This document shows, piece by piece, positions 42,373 through 51,255 of a DNA stretch of 64,000 nt. Source of the DNA: Acinetobacter bohemicus ANC 3994 (GTDB lineage: Bacteria > Pseudomonadota > Gammaproteobacteria > Pseudomonadales > Moraxellaceae); the NCBI RefSeq assembly GCF_000367925.1, contig NZ_KB849170.1:1-64000 (forward strand). Direction: 5' to 3'. Position 1 is the stretch's first letter. Each line of letters starts with the position of its first letter. The position numbers were made by a program, and so were the translations under genes. The notes below the pieces were generated by a model. It worked only from the letters and a program-made list of their open reading frames with translations, did no database searches and had not been told where the DNA came from.

Positions 42373-43401
42373 ATGCCGCTCGATAGCGTTCAACATTCGA
42401 TTCATATTCGACGTAAAAAAAATGAACGTGTGTTTCAAAATATCGCGCGGCTACAGGATCTTGGACGTAAAGCACAAAGCCATCAGGACATTTTAGACGG
42501 TCTACATCCGTGGAATGCGCCAATTGTGCTTAAGTTCGAAAATGTCTTGCCTCTGCTTTTAGCAGCGCTAGGTTTGTTTTTTATGCTGCTGATTTTTATT
42601 GCCCCCAGCAATATTTGGATGCAACTGGGTCTGATCAGTGGCCTGCTGATGATTTTTTGGGCCTATATCAGTTATGAAGACCAACAACCGATTGATGACG
42701 TGATCGAATTTCTAGAACAACAAAGCATTAATAAAAAATACCAATTGGCTTTGCATCAGCAACCGCAACATATCTCGGTTCCATTACAACCTGTTTTATT
42801 TATTGCGCATTTAAAACGCCTGTTTCCCGTGTTTAATCAAGGCACGATTTCCAATGACCTGCCCTACTATGCCAGCACCGTCTGGGAAGATGAAGAGGGT
42901 CAACAACACCAAGTCATGGTCTTTCAATATCACTATGTCAATGAAATTCGTGTCAGCAATAAAGATGGTGATGAGGTCAAAGTCAAAGAAATTCATAAAG
43001 ACTTATGGGGCGTATTTGTTTTTGATGTAGAAACGCAAGGGCTGGCCATCACCACGGCAAACAAAGATTTTTATTATCCTTATCGTTTTCCTTGGCATAC
43101 CAGCGACATCCAAACCAATCAAAAGTTAAATATTTTTGGCAGCGATGAAATGCAAACCGCTAAACTCCTCTCGCCTGCATTTGTACTGAGATTGGCCGAT
43201 TTTTTTGCCCAGCGTCAGGGCGATTTACTGTTCCATCCAAGCAGTCATACTTTATGCTTTTTAGGGCCAGCGAATTTATTTAAAATCTCGACACAAGCAA
43301 AAAACATTCAAGATATTTCTGCATTACGTGGACACTTACGTACTTTTAAATTACCTTATCTAGAAAGCTTACAGCGTGATTTAACACATTTTTTAAAATA
43401 G
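42373..43401 (+). CDS. DUF3137-like membrane protein next to LemA
   Basis: A 342-aa protein with a charged cytoplasmic N-terminus and two adjacent membrane helices at about 57-75 and 80-97, then a soluble C-terminal domain (about 110-342). The soluble part contains LKRLFPVFNQGTISNDLPYYASTVWEDEEG and WGVFVFDVETQGLAITTANKDF. That layout and its place directly before a lemA gene match the DUF3137 proteins, whose function is not known. It is 25 bp after queA and 28 bp before lemA, probably one transcript. Confidence 0.7.
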   Translation: MPLDSVQHSIHIRRKKNERVFQNIARLQDLGRKAQSHQDILDGLHPWNAPIVLKFENVLPLLLAALGLFFMLLIFIAPSNIWMQLGLISGLLMIFWAYISYEDQQPIDDVIEFLEQQSINKKYQLALHQQPQHISVPLQPVLFIAHLKRLFPVFNQGTISNDLPYYASTVWEDEEGQQHQVMVFQYHYVNEIRVSNKDGDEVKVKEIHKDLWGVFVFDVETQGLAITTANKDFYYPYRFPWHTSDIQTNQKLNIFGSDEMQTAKLLSPAFVLRLADFFAQRQGDLLFHPSSHTLCFLGPANLFKISTQAKNIQDISALRGHLRTFKLPYLESLQRDLTHFLK

Positions 43402-43429
43402 AAATTATTCATATTTTGGGGACTTATCA

Positions 43430-43996
43430 ATGGGGTTATTGATTTTCTTACTCTTCATCATCGCTGCAATTGTCGCATGTGTGATGATTCGAAATAATAT
43501 TGTTCGCCATCACAATGCCTCTATTCGAGCTTGGTCAGATGTTGCCAGTTATGAACGTCAGAAAATTAAAATTTTAGATGGTCTACAACCACTTGTTGAG
43601 CAATATTCAAATTTTGAGCAAGGCACTTTAGAAAAAGTCACCGAACTGCGTCAAAATATTTTAAATCTCAATGTGAACACTACCGACGTTTCGCAATTAC
43701 AACGCATTGAAAGTTTAAATAAAGAACTGATGCATAGTTTAAATGTGGTGGTGGAAAACTATCCTGAACTCAAAGCCAATGAAATTTATCTTAAAATGAT
43801 GAATGAAATTGAAGAACAAAATGAAAATGTCGGTGCAGCCATTACCATCTTTAACCGTAATGTAGAGTTGTTTAACAACCACATTCAAATTTTCCCGAAT
43901 AACATTGTCAACACCATGACCCTCGGTAAAAAAGCGGTTCGTCCCTTTCGAGATCAAGCGGCAACGCAAAATTTTGACTACCGACCGAATTTTTAA
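43430..43996 (+). CDS. LemA family protein
   Basis: A 188-aa LemA protein with an N-terminal membrane helix (about 3-20) and a long helical domain. NNIVRHHNASIRAWSDVASYERQKIKILDGLQPLVEQY is a variant of the LemA opening V-x-x-x-N-x-V-x-x-A-W-S-x-I-D-V-x-L. A later FNRNVELFNNHIQIFPNNI block matches the usual Y-N-x-x-V-x-x-Y-N-x-x-I-x-x-F-P. A GGGGA ribosome site precedes the ATG. Function is unknown, probably a membrane-tethered helical scaffold acting with its DUF3137-like neighbour. Confidence 0.85.
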   Translation: MGLLIFLLFIIAAIVACVMIRNNIVRHHNASIRAWSDVASYERQKIKILDGLQPLVEQYSNFEQGTLEKVTELRQNILNLNVNTTDVSQLQRIESLNKELMHSLNVVVENYPELKANEIYLKMMNEIEEQNENVGAAITIFNRNVELFNNHIQIFPNNIVNTMTLGKKAVRPFRDQAATQNFDYRPNF

Positions 43997-44666
43997 CTGA
44001 TGTTATGCAGCGGCTTAAACCAGCCAAACTAAATTATAGAAAAAATTAATTTCACGTAAGGGTGGCATGGATGCCATCCGTTGGGCTGGCGTACAGGGAT
44101 GTTCGCTCAGGCTAACAAAAGGTTTTTGTCTACTTTTGACCTTTCAAAAGTAGAAATAATGCCTACGCAAAGGTCATTTAAACTTTGCAACACATATTAA
44201 GGCAGTGCAAAAAAAATCTTCATTGCAGCACATAAATTAAGGTCATTTATATATCAATTTATCAAGCTCTAGTCATGATCTAAATGCTTAAGTTTTTTTA
44301 AATAAGTGTGTCATATCTGTTTTCAACCTAAGACGTTTTGCATCCTTTACTATGAAAGATGCAAGACGCTCTATTTAAAAATATTTTTATTGCTCTTTAA
44401 TATTCACCCGCCTTAAGAAATCAAAACCAGCGCCACATTAGAAAAATAATCCCCCAGTTAAATACCTCATTCACACCAAGCACTTAGCAACTTTGATGCT
44501 TTGGTCTTTATTTTGCCAGTGACCTTTAATCGAGAAAGTATTGAGTTAAAACTCGACAACACTGGTGTTTATCTGCGTAATCTAGGAAAATAGCCAACTT
44601 TTAGCGGCGAACTGTTTTTTCGCTCTTGCACTGCACGCAGTGCTTTGCTCTTGTTCAGGATATTTT
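43997..44666. other. 670-bp gap with hairpins and a possible gene remnant
   Basis: No intact gene is visible. It holds a GGTGGCAT-gg-ATGCCATC hairpin near 44050, a perfect CTACTTTTGA/TCAAAAGTAG hairpin near 44134, and a CGTTTTGCATC/GATGCAAGACG hairpin at 44334-44368 followed by an AT-rich tail. Around 44466-44592 an open frame without a start reads ...NFDALVFILPVTFNRES... and ends LDNTGVYLRNLGK-stop, possibly the end of a lost gene. The last 70 bp form the leader of tgt. Confidence 0.5.
44334..44368 (+). terminator. Hairpin, possible terminator or repeat
   Basis: CGTTTTGCATC and GATGCAAGACG form an 11-bp stem with one wobble. The tail is T- and A-rich (CTCTATTTAAAAATATTTTTATT). It is too far from lemA (340 bp) to be certain as its terminator. 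Confidence 0.35.
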
Positions 44667-45797
44667 ATGAAGTTTGAGAAATTAGGTCAGTCGGGTCGTG
44701 CCCGTCGTGGTCGTTTAACGCTTGAACATGGCGTGATTGAAACACCTGTGTTTATGCCTGTCGGTACTTACGGTACGGTTAAAGGCATGTTGCCACGTGA
44801 TATTGAGGACATTAAAGCTCAAATTATTTTAGGCAATACCTTCCATCTTTACTTACGTCCAGGTTTAGATGTGATTCGTGAACATGGTGGTTTACATGAA
44901 TTCATGAAATGGAATAAACCGATTTTGACCGATTCAGGCGGTTTCCAAGTCTTCAGCTTGGGTGCAATGCGTAAAATTAAAGAAGATGGTGTAACTTTCC
45001 GCTCACCCATTGATGGTTCAAAAGTCTTTTTATCCCCTGAAATTTCAATGGATATTCAACATACCTTGAATTCAGATATCGTGATGATCTTTGATGAATG
45101 CACGCCTTATCCAGCCACACATGAAGAAGCACAAAAATCATTACAGCTTTCACTGCGTTGGGCAAAACGCTGTAAAACCCAACATCATGATGTGCTAAAA
45201 AATCGCAATGCGCTGTTTGGTATTATTCAAGGTGGCATGTACGAAGACCTACGCAATGAATCGCTGAATGGCTTAAAAGAAATTGACTTTGATGGCTTTG
45301 CGATTGGCGGACTTTCAGTAGGCGAACCGAAAGAAGAAATGATCAAAGTTTTGGATTATCTTCCTGCACAAATGCCTGAAGACAAACCACGCTACTTGAT
45401 GGGAGTCGGCAAGCCAGAAGACATCGTTGAAGCCATTCGTCGTGGTGTCGATATGTTTGACTGTGTGATGCCAACACGTAATGCACGTAACGGTCATTAT
45501 TTTGTGACCGACGGTTTGGTGCGTATTCGTAATGCCAAATATCGTCATGACCAAAGCCCGCTCGATTCAGAATGCGATTGCTATACTTGCCAAAATTTCA
45601 CTCGTGCGTATTTATTCCACTTGGAAAAATGCGGTGAAATGCTCGGTTCAATGCTCGGCACCATTCATAACCTACGTTATTACCAAAGATTTACACAAGA
45701 CATTCGTGATGCGTTAGATAATGGTACTTTTGATGCCTATGTCCACGATTTTTATGCACGTCGTGGTCTAGACGTTCCCCCTTGTCCTGAAGATTAA
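44667..45797 (+). CDS. tgt: Queuine tRNA-ribosyltransferase (tRNA-guanine transglycosylase)
   Basis: A 376-aa enzyme that swaps guanine-34 for preQ1 in tRNAs. The N-terminal KFEKLGQSGRARRGRL, the catalytic/substrate Asp region LTDSGGFQVFSLG, GGLSVGEPKEEM, and the zinc site CDCYTCQNFTRAYLFHL are all present. The frame is open from a GTG at 44640, but the ATG at 44667 has an AGGA site and gives the normal N-terminus. It follows queA functionally but not directly in position. Confidence 0.96.
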   Translation: MKFEKLGQSGRARRGRLTLEHGVIETPVFMPVGTYGTVKGMLPRDIEDIKAQIILGNTFHLYLRPGLDVIREHGGLHEFMKWNKPILTDSGGFQVFSLGAMRKIKEDGVTFRSPIDGSKVFLSPEISMDIQHTLNSDIVMIFDECTPYPATHEEAQKSLQLSLRWAKRCKTQHHDVLKNRNALFGIIQGGMYEDLRNESLNGLKEIDFDGFAIGGLSVGEPKEEMIKVLDYLPAQMPEDKPRYLMGVGKPEDIVEAIRRGVDMFDCVMPTRNARNGHYFVTDGLVRIRNAKYRHDQSPLDSECDCYTCQNFTRAYLFHLEKCGEMLGSMLGTIHNLRYYQRFTQDIRDALDNGTFDAYVHDFYARRGLDVPPCPED

Positions 45798-45899
45798 TCT
45801 TTCAGTGTTTGCGCTGAAGAAAAAGACAGGGTAAATTGCTGAGCAAGTTAATTTATTATCATATTGTTGATATACAGTTTTTTATTTTAGGAAAATGAA

Positions 45900-46229
45900 A
45901 TGAGCCTTTTTATTTCTACTGCTCACGCAGCGGGTGAAGCTGCAAGCCAACCAAGTTTGGTGACTAACCTTTTGATGATTGCGGTATTTGTCGCAATTTT
46001 CTATTTCCTCATTTGGCGTCCTCAAGCAAAACGCGCTAAAGAACACCGCACTTTAGTTGAAAGCCTTGGTGTGGGTAGTGAAATTGTTTTTGCTGGCGGC
46101 CTTATGGGCAAAATCCTGAAAATTGAAGGTGATTTTGTCGTGGTTGAATTAAGCCGTGGCGTAGAAATAAAAGTTCAACGTGCAAGTGTGATTTCAGTTC
46201 TTCCTGAAGGCACATTAAATAATCTCTAA
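45900..46229 (+). CDS. yajC: Sec translocase accessory subunit YajC
   Basis: A 109-aa single-span inner-membrane protein. One helix (about 20-40, MIAVFVAIFYFLIWRPQAKRAKEH) carries the family signature F-x-x-W-R-P-Q-x-K-R. The cytoplasmic part includes LGVGSEIVFAGGLMGKILKI. It associates with SecDF-YidC. An intrinsic terminator-like hairpin separates it from secD. Confidence 0.95.
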   Translation: MSLFISTAHAAGEAASQPSLVTNLLMIAVFVAIFYFLIWRPQAKRAKEHRTLVESLGVGSEIVFAGGLMGKILKIEGDFVVVELSRGVEIKVQRASVISVLPEGTLNNL

Positions 46230-46238
46230 TCAAAAATA

Positions 46239-46262
46239 GTCGTGCCCTAGCACGACTTTTTC
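46239..46262 (+). terminator. Hairpin with T run between yajC and secD
   Basis: GTCGTGC and GCACGAC form a perfect 7-bp stem with loop CCTA, followed by TTTTTC. It begins 9 bp after the yajC stop and ends 19 bp before the secD ATG, so it can reduce read-through and set the yajC:secDF ratio. Confidence 0.75.
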
Positions 46263-46280
46263 ATTTTAAGAAGAAAATAA

Positions 46281-48182
46281 ATGCGTTACCCAGCATGGAA
46301 ATATCTGCTGATCATCATTGTTCTGGTGATTAGTACATTATATGCCCTGCCTAGTTTGTATCCAGATGAACCTGCTGTTCAAATTTCGGGTGCCAAAGCT
46401 GGTACCCAAATTGACCAAAGCATCGTACAAAAAGCAGAGCAATTATTAGAAAGTGAAAAAATTCCAAGCCATGACAACAGCTTTAGTAATAATGCTGCCC
46501 TTTTACGTCTTGATTCTTCTGAAGCGCAATTAAAAGCCAAAGAAGTATTACGTCGTGGTCTTGGTGAAAATTACGTTGTTGCTTTAAACCTTGCGCCAAC
46601 CACGCCTGAATGGCTCCAAAAAATTGGTGCAAAACCAATGAAATTGGGTCTAGATTTACGTGGTGGTGTTCACTTCTTACTTGAAGTGGATATGGATAAA
46701 GCCATCAGTCAGCGTCTGGAAACCTCTGCAACTGATTTACGCCGTCAGCTTCGTGATAACAAACTGAAATTCAATAGTCTTGCGTTGAATAACAATACGA
46801 TTACTATGCAGTTTGCCAATAATGCTGACCGTGATGCAGTGATGGATTTCTTACGTCGTAATGGCAATGAGTTCACTCAACAAGCCATTGCATCAGAGTC
46901 GGGTTCAACTTTACGTTTGAGCTATACCGATGTACGTAAGCAAGAAATCCAATCTTATGCGGTGAATCAAAACTTAACCACGTTACGTAATCGTATTAAT
47001 GAGTTAGGTGTAGCAGAAGCATTGGTGCAAACTCAAGGTAGCAACCGTATTGTGGTTGAATTACCGGGTGTTCAAGATACTGCTGAAGCAAAACGTGTTT
47101 TAGGCCGTACTGCAAATCTTGAATTCCGTTTAGTGTCTGATTTGAATGACCAATACATTGACCCTTATACAGGCAAGTCAAATGGTCAGGCAGTACCACC
47201 AGGCACGGAACTGTTTGCTTATGAATCGCTGGATAGCGGTCGCCAATTACTGTTAAACCGTAACCGTATTTTAACTGGTGAACGTGTACAAAACGCATCT
47301 AGTGGCTTTAGCCAAGATACTGGTGGTGCTGAAGTAAATATTACTTTAGACAGTGCTGGTGGTAAGTTGATGGCCGATGCAACACGTAGTGCGGTTGGTA
47401 AACGCATGGCGGTATTGTTCATCGAGAACAAACAAAAAATCAGCTATGTACCCGATCCGGTTACAGGTGCACAAACTGAAGTTCGTACCCCTTATACAGA
47501 ATCTGTGGTGATTAATGCCGCAACCATTCAAGCGGTATTGGGCTCACAATTCCGTATTACTGGTCTAGATTCACCCCAAGAAGCGGCTGAACTTGCGCTC
47601 ATGCTTCGTGCTGGTGCGCTGGCTGCACCGATGTACTTCGTTGAAGAACGTGTGGTTGGTCCAAGTCTGGGTCAGGAAAATATTGATAAAGGCGTATTGT
47701 CTACTCAAATCGGCTTCTTGCTGGTTGCCCTTTGGATGGTCGCATTCTTCCGCTTATTCGGTTTAATTGCCAACTTTGCCCTTGTGGTTAACCTTGCAAT
47801 GCTCTTGACGGTTATGTCATGGATTGGGGCTTCACTGACCCTTCCGGGTATTGCCGGCATCGTGATCACCATTGGTATGGCAGTCGATGCCAACGTCCTG
47901 ATCTGTGAACGAATACGAGAAGAAATAAAATGGGGGGCTTCGCCCAAACAGGCCATTGTTGCCGGTTATGATCGAGCCTATAACACTATTTTCGACTCGA
48001 ACTTAACCACGTTCCTCGTTGCGTTTATTCTCTTTGCCATTGGTACGGGACCGATCAAAGGTTTTGCCGTAACACTGATGATTGGTATTGTTTGCTCAAT
48101 GTTTACTGCAATTACAGTAACCCGTGCAATTGTACAACTCATTTATGGCAAAAAACGTAACTTGAAGAAGTTGAGCATATAA
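46281..48182 (+). CDS. secD: Protein translocase subunit SecD
   Basis: A 633-aa RND-type inner-membrane protein that uses the proton gradient to complete protein export. TM1 at about 8-25 is followed by the DLRGG motif in KLGLDLRGGVHFLLEVDM, a large periplasmic domain (to about 455), and five more helices. In these, GAALTLPGIAGIVITIGMAVDANVLI is represented here by GASLTLPGIAGIVITIGMAVDANVLICERIREE, the most conserved SecD block. The C-terminus ends KKRNLKKLSI. secF follows 8 bp later. Confidence 0.96.
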   Translation: MRYPAWKYLLIIIVLVISTLYALPSLYPDEPAVQISGAKAGTQIDQSIVQKAEQLLESEKIPSHDNSFSNNAALLRLDSSEAQLKAKEVLRRGLGENYVVALNLAPTTPEWLQKIGAKPMKLGLDLRGGVHFLLEVDMDKAISQRLETSATDLRRQLRDNKLKFNSLALNNNTITMQFANNADRDAVMDFLRRNGNEFTQQAIASESGSTLRLSYTDVRKQEIQSYAVNQNLTTLRNRINELGVAEALVQTQGSNRIVVELPGVQDTAEAKRVLGRTANLEFRLVSDLNDQYIDPYTGKSNGQAVPPGTELFAYESLDSGRQLLLNRNRILTGERVQNASSGFSQDTGGAEVNITLDSAGGKLMADATRSAVGKRMAVLFIENKQKISYVPDPVTGAQTEVRTPYTESVVINAATIQAVLGSQFRITGLDSPQEAAELALMLRAGALAAPMYFVEERVVGPSLGQENIDKGVLSTQIGFLLVALWMVAFFRLFGLIANFALVVNLAMLLTVMSWIGASLTLPGIAGIVITIGMAVDANVLICERIREEIKWGASPKQAIVAGYDRAYNTIFDSNLTTFLVAFILFAIGTGPIKGFAVTLMIGIVCSMFTAITVTRAIVQLIYGKKRNLKKLSI

Positions 48183-48190
48183 GGAGATCG

Positions 48191-49162
48191 ATGATGACTG
48201 ACATGACTCAACCTGATTCAAAAAAATACGGTCGCCCGGATGATGAACGCGTCATTCCGTTTATGAAAATTGCGTTTCCAGCCGCAATTATTTCCATCAT
48301 TCTGACCATTGGCAGTCTTTTCTTTATTGTGACCAAAGGTTTGAACTTGGGGCTGGATTTTACCGGTGGTGTTTCTGCCGAGTTAAATTATGCGCAACCT
48401 GCCAACCAAACTGACGTGGTTAAAGCTTTAGACCAAGCAGGCTTTCATGATGCTGTGGTACAAACGCTCGGTAGTAATAAAGACCTGATTGTACGTATGC
48501 CCGTTCAAGACATTGAAGTTGAGGATCTGACGAACGCCATTACCAAAGCGGCCCAATTACCGAACAATCCTGCTGAAGTACATAAAGTGGATTCTGTCGG
48601 TGGTCAAGTCGGTAATGAGTTATATATCCGCTCAGCGGGTGCTGTTGCACTTGCGCTTCTTCTCATGCTGGTTTACGTCACCATCCGTTTTGAGTTCAAA
48701 CTCGCGATGGGTGCGGTGATTTCCCTGTTCCACGATATCATTGTTACCGTTGGTATTTTTGCCATGATGCAATGGCCGTTTGACTTAACCGTACTTGCTG
48801 CTGTTCTGGCATTAATCGGCTTTTCGTTAAACGATAATATTGTGGTATCGGATCGTATTCGTGAAAATTTCCGTAAAATTCGCGGTGCGACCCCTTTGGA
48901 AATCGTCAACATTGCATTGACTGAAACCTTACGCCGTACCGTCCACACCTCAATGACCCTGTTGCTTGTGGTACTTGCCATGTTGTTTATGGGGGGTGAT
49001 GGTCTGAAATGGTTCTCTGTGACTATGTGTATTGGTATTTTTGTCGGAACATATTCTTCAATTTATATCGGTACTGCATTCGCTTTATGGCGTGGTCTGA
49101 ACCGTCAAGATTTCATTGTTCAGGTGAAACCTGAGTTTGAAGAAGAAGAAATTCCGCAATAA
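48191..49162 (+). CDS. secF: Protein translocase subunit SecF
   Basis: A 323-aa partner of SecD. TM1 is at about 26-47, followed by NLGLDFTGGVSAELNY (the SecF equivalent of the SecD DLRGG motif), a short periplasmic domain, and five helices with VLALIGFSLNDNIVVSDRIRENFR and TSMTLLLVVLAML. Two ATGs at 48191 and 48194 follow a GGAG site; either may be used. A strong terminator lies about 50 bp downstream. Confidence 0.96.
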   Translation: MMTDMTQPDSKKYGRPDDERVIPFMKIAFPAAIISIILTIGSLFFIVTKGLNLGLDFTGGVSAELNYAQPANQTDVVKALDQAGFHDAVVQTLGSNKDLIVRMPVQDIEVEDLTNAITKAAQLPNNPAEVHKVDSVGGQVGNELYIRSAGAVALALLLMLVYVTIRFEFKLAMGAVISLFHDIIVTVGIFAMMQWPFDLTVLAAVLALIGFSLNDNIVVSDRIRENFRKIRGATPLEIVNIALTETLRRTVHTSMTLLLVVLAMLFMGGDGLKWFSVTMCIGIFVGTYSSIYIGTAFALWRGLNRQDFIVQVKPEFEEEEIPQ

Positions 49163-49213
49163 TCTGCTCTACCTTGAATTAAAAAAGCCCATCACTTGAT
49201 GTAATGCTGATCA

Positions 49214-49248
49214 GTTAAGGAGTTTTATAATAAACTCCTTAACTTTTT
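49214..49248 (+). terminator. Rho-independent terminator of secDF
   Basis: GTTAAGGAGTTT and AAACTCCTTAAC form a perfect 12-bp stem around a 6-base loop, ending in T5. Confidence 0.88.
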
Positions 49249-49512
49249 AGTTCTTCACAACGGAGTCTTATATCTTTAAATCAAATACTTGGAGCTCATC
49301 TATTACTTTGGATAAGCCCAAATGAGAAACTCAAAATATATTTTGAGTTCGCAAGAAAGGCATCTTGCGGCGCAGTGCGCCTCACCGCAAAACTCGTCAA
49401 ATCTCTTTTATTGATTAATTAATCGCAGAAACTTTACTTTTTCAAAGTAGTCTTGCCTCGAACAGTTGCGGATGACGTTTCCGCGTATCGAATAACATTA
49501 TGAATTTAAAAT

Positions 49513-49543
49513 AAAAAGCCAGTCAACTTCTTAACTGACTGGC
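49513..49543 (-). terminator. Rho-independent terminator of the aryl-polyene-type operon
   Basis: GCCAGTCA and TGACTGGC form a perfect 8-bp stem. On the minus strand it is followed by TTTTTAT, 36 bp after the last gene of the operon. Confidence 0.8.
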
Positions 49544-49578
49544 ATTAATCACTTGATGGGCTTTTTTATTGCTTAGGC

Positions 49579-50013
49579 TTAGAACTTAACCAAATCGCCT
49601 TTTAAAGCCACACTTGCCACAGCCGTGCCTTTAAAGCACTGATAGGTGGTGCTACTTTTACTTTCATTCGATTTAAAGTAACTGACAATATTGGTGACTG
49701 CATTTGCGCCTTTCGCTTTTGCCGTGTTTTGCAACTGAATCAGTGCTGAACGTAAAACGTGATCACACGCAGTTTCTGCCGACTTAGCAAAACCATTGGT
49801 TTTTTTATTGGTCACTGCATCTTTTTGTAAAACTTTACCGCCAGACTTGGTGCCTGCTAAATAAAATTTGACCGAACCATCTAAAGTCCCATCGGCAACG
49901 GCACGTTCAACGGCACTTTTAAAATCCAAATTATGTGCAGTATCAGCAGCCTGTGCAGAAACCACCGCACCCAAAGACAATACAGTTGTTAGTACTATTT
50001 TTTTCATGAACAT
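49579..50013 (-). CDS. Small secreted protein at the end of the polyketide operon
   Basis: A 144-aa exported protein with signal peptide MKKIVLTTVLSLGAVVSAQA after a two-residue lead. The mature part has ETACDHVLRSALIQLQNTAKAKGANAVTNIVSYFKSN and a second Cys in TYQCFKGTAVASVAL, so a disulfide is likely. Proteins like this are sometimes labelled 'excinuclease' in databases, but nothing here resembles UvrA; the label should not be used. It follows the ketosynthase gene by 21 bp in the same direction and is probably part of the same transcript. Function is unknown. Confidence 0.75.
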   Translation of the reverse strand: MFMKKIVLTTVLSLGAVVSAQAADTAHNLDFKSAVERAVADGTLDGSVKFYLAGTKSGGKVLQKDAVTNKKTNGFAKSAETACDHVLRSALIQLQNTAKAKGANAVTNIVSYFKSNESKSSTTYQCFKGTAVASVALKGDLVKF

Positions 50014-50034
50014 GAGTTTACCCTCTCGTTGTTG

Positions 50035-51255
50035 TTAAACCCGTTTAAAAATCAGGGAGGTATTAATTCCTCCAAAAGCAAAATTGTTACTCATAATCAT
50101 ATTGGCATTCATCTTTCTAGATTGCTGGACGATGTAATCTAGATCGCCACATAAAGCATCTATTTCTTCTAAATTTAAGGTGGCAATAAACTGGCTACGC
50201 AGCATCATTTCAATGCTCAGCCAAGCTTCAATCGCACCACAAGCCCCTAAAGTATGTCCAAAATAACTTTTCAGTGAGCTAATCGGTTTCTTGCCCAAAA
50301 CTCGTGCAGTTGCCTGACTTTCGGCAATATCCCCTTGATCGGTGGATGTACCATGTGCATTGACATAATCCACTTGATCGGCCGGAACTTGAGCATCAGA
50401 CAATGCCAATTCCATACAGCGCCCCATCATTTCCGAATCTGGGCGGGTGACATGCTGACCATCACTATTGCTGCCATAACCAATGACTTCTGCATAAATT
50501 TTAGCACCGCGTGCTTTGGCATGTTCATATTCTTCTAGAATCAAACAGCCTGCCCCTTCGCCAATCACTAAGCCATCACGCTTGGCATCGAATGGACGTG
50601 GTGTTTTTTCTGGATGTTCATTTTGACTACTGGTTGCCAACAAAACATCAAATACAGCCGAACCTGCCGCACTCAGCTCTTCTGCACCACCTGCCAACAT
50701 CACAGTTTGCTTGCCATATTTAATGGCTTCATAGGCCTGACCAATCGCCATTGAACCTGACGTACAGGCACTAGACGTTGGCAAAGTTAAACCTTTTAAG
50801 CCAAAATACACCGTCATATTCACGGCGCTGGTATGTGACATCATACGAATATAGGTGGTGGCATTGAGTTTGTTCATATTGTTATCGTGCAACATGCTGC
50901 CAAACTCGCGAATGGCATCGACACTTCCAGCGGATGAACCAAATGCCACACCGGTTTGTCCATTGCTTAATATCGGATCATTCAATAGTGCCGCATCTTC
51001 TAACGCTTTTTCAGCACAGACCGTCGACATTAAAGCCACCCGCCCCATACCACGCGTCACTTTACGATTAAAATGTTTAGGAACGGTATAAGACGCTACA
51101 GGCCCTGCCAATTTACTACGTAAATCGGTGAACTGCTCCCATTCTGGCATGTAGCGGATACCGCTGTTACCCTGTTCAAACTGAGCAAAAATTTGATCCG
51201 CAGTTTCACCTAGTGAGGTAATCCCTGCCATGCCTGTGACAACAACACGTTTCAT
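50035..51255 (-). CDS. Beta-ketoacyl-ACP synthase (ApeO-like)
   Basis: A 406-aa FabF-type ketosynthase that extends the polyene chain by Claisen condensation. The catalytic triad is complete: Cys164 in SSACTSGSMAIGQ, His301 in VNAHGTSTDQGD and His334 in KSYFGHTLGACGA, with the KSYFGH lysine at 329. GEGAGCLILEEYEHAKARGA is the usual family block. The ATG at 51255 overlaps the stop of the reductase gene (TGATG) and has a GGAGG site; the longer frame starting with GTG at 51258 is less likely. It works with the reductase and dehydratase encoded just upstream. Confidence 0.92.
   Translation of the reverse strand: MKRVVVTGMAGITSLGETADQIFAQFEQGNSGIRYMPEWEQFTDLRSKLAGPVASYTVPKHFNRKVTRGMGRVALMSTVCAEKALEDAALLNDPILSNGQTGVAFGSSAGSVDAIREFGSMLHDNNMNKLNATTYIRMMSHTSAVNMTVYFGLKGLTLPTSSACTSGSMAIGQAYEAIKYGKQTVMLAGGAEELSAAGSAVFDVLLATSSQNEHPEKTPRPFDAKRDGLVIGEGAGCLILEEYEHAKARGAKIYAEVIGYGSNSDGQHVTRPDSEMMGRCMELALSDAQVPADQVDYVNAHGTSTDQGDIAESQATARVLGKKPISSLKSYFGHTLGACGAIEAWLSIEMMLRSQFIATLNLEEIDALCGDLDYIVQQSRKMNANMIMSNNFAFGGINTSLIFKRV

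Larger units (their letters stand above)
49181..49567. repeat. Inverted-repeat-bounded noncoding segment (387 bp)
   Basis: The left end (49181-49222) and the reverse complement of the right end (49527-49567) share AAAAAAGCCCATCA, then a short diverged patch, then AATGC and TCAGTTAAG-x-AGTT, about 40 bp in all. Between them lie two terminators, a perfect 22-bp palindrome at 49328-49349 (arms AACTCAAAATA) and a TTACTTTTTCAAAGTAG hairpin near 49440. No gene frame is visible. This covers most of the gap between secF and the minus-strand operon. Confidence 0.6.

Noticed and set aside
49579..50013. 'Excinuclease ABC subunit' name used for similar small proteins
   Set aside because: The protein is 144 aa with a signal peptide and has no ATP-binding or zinc-finger motif.
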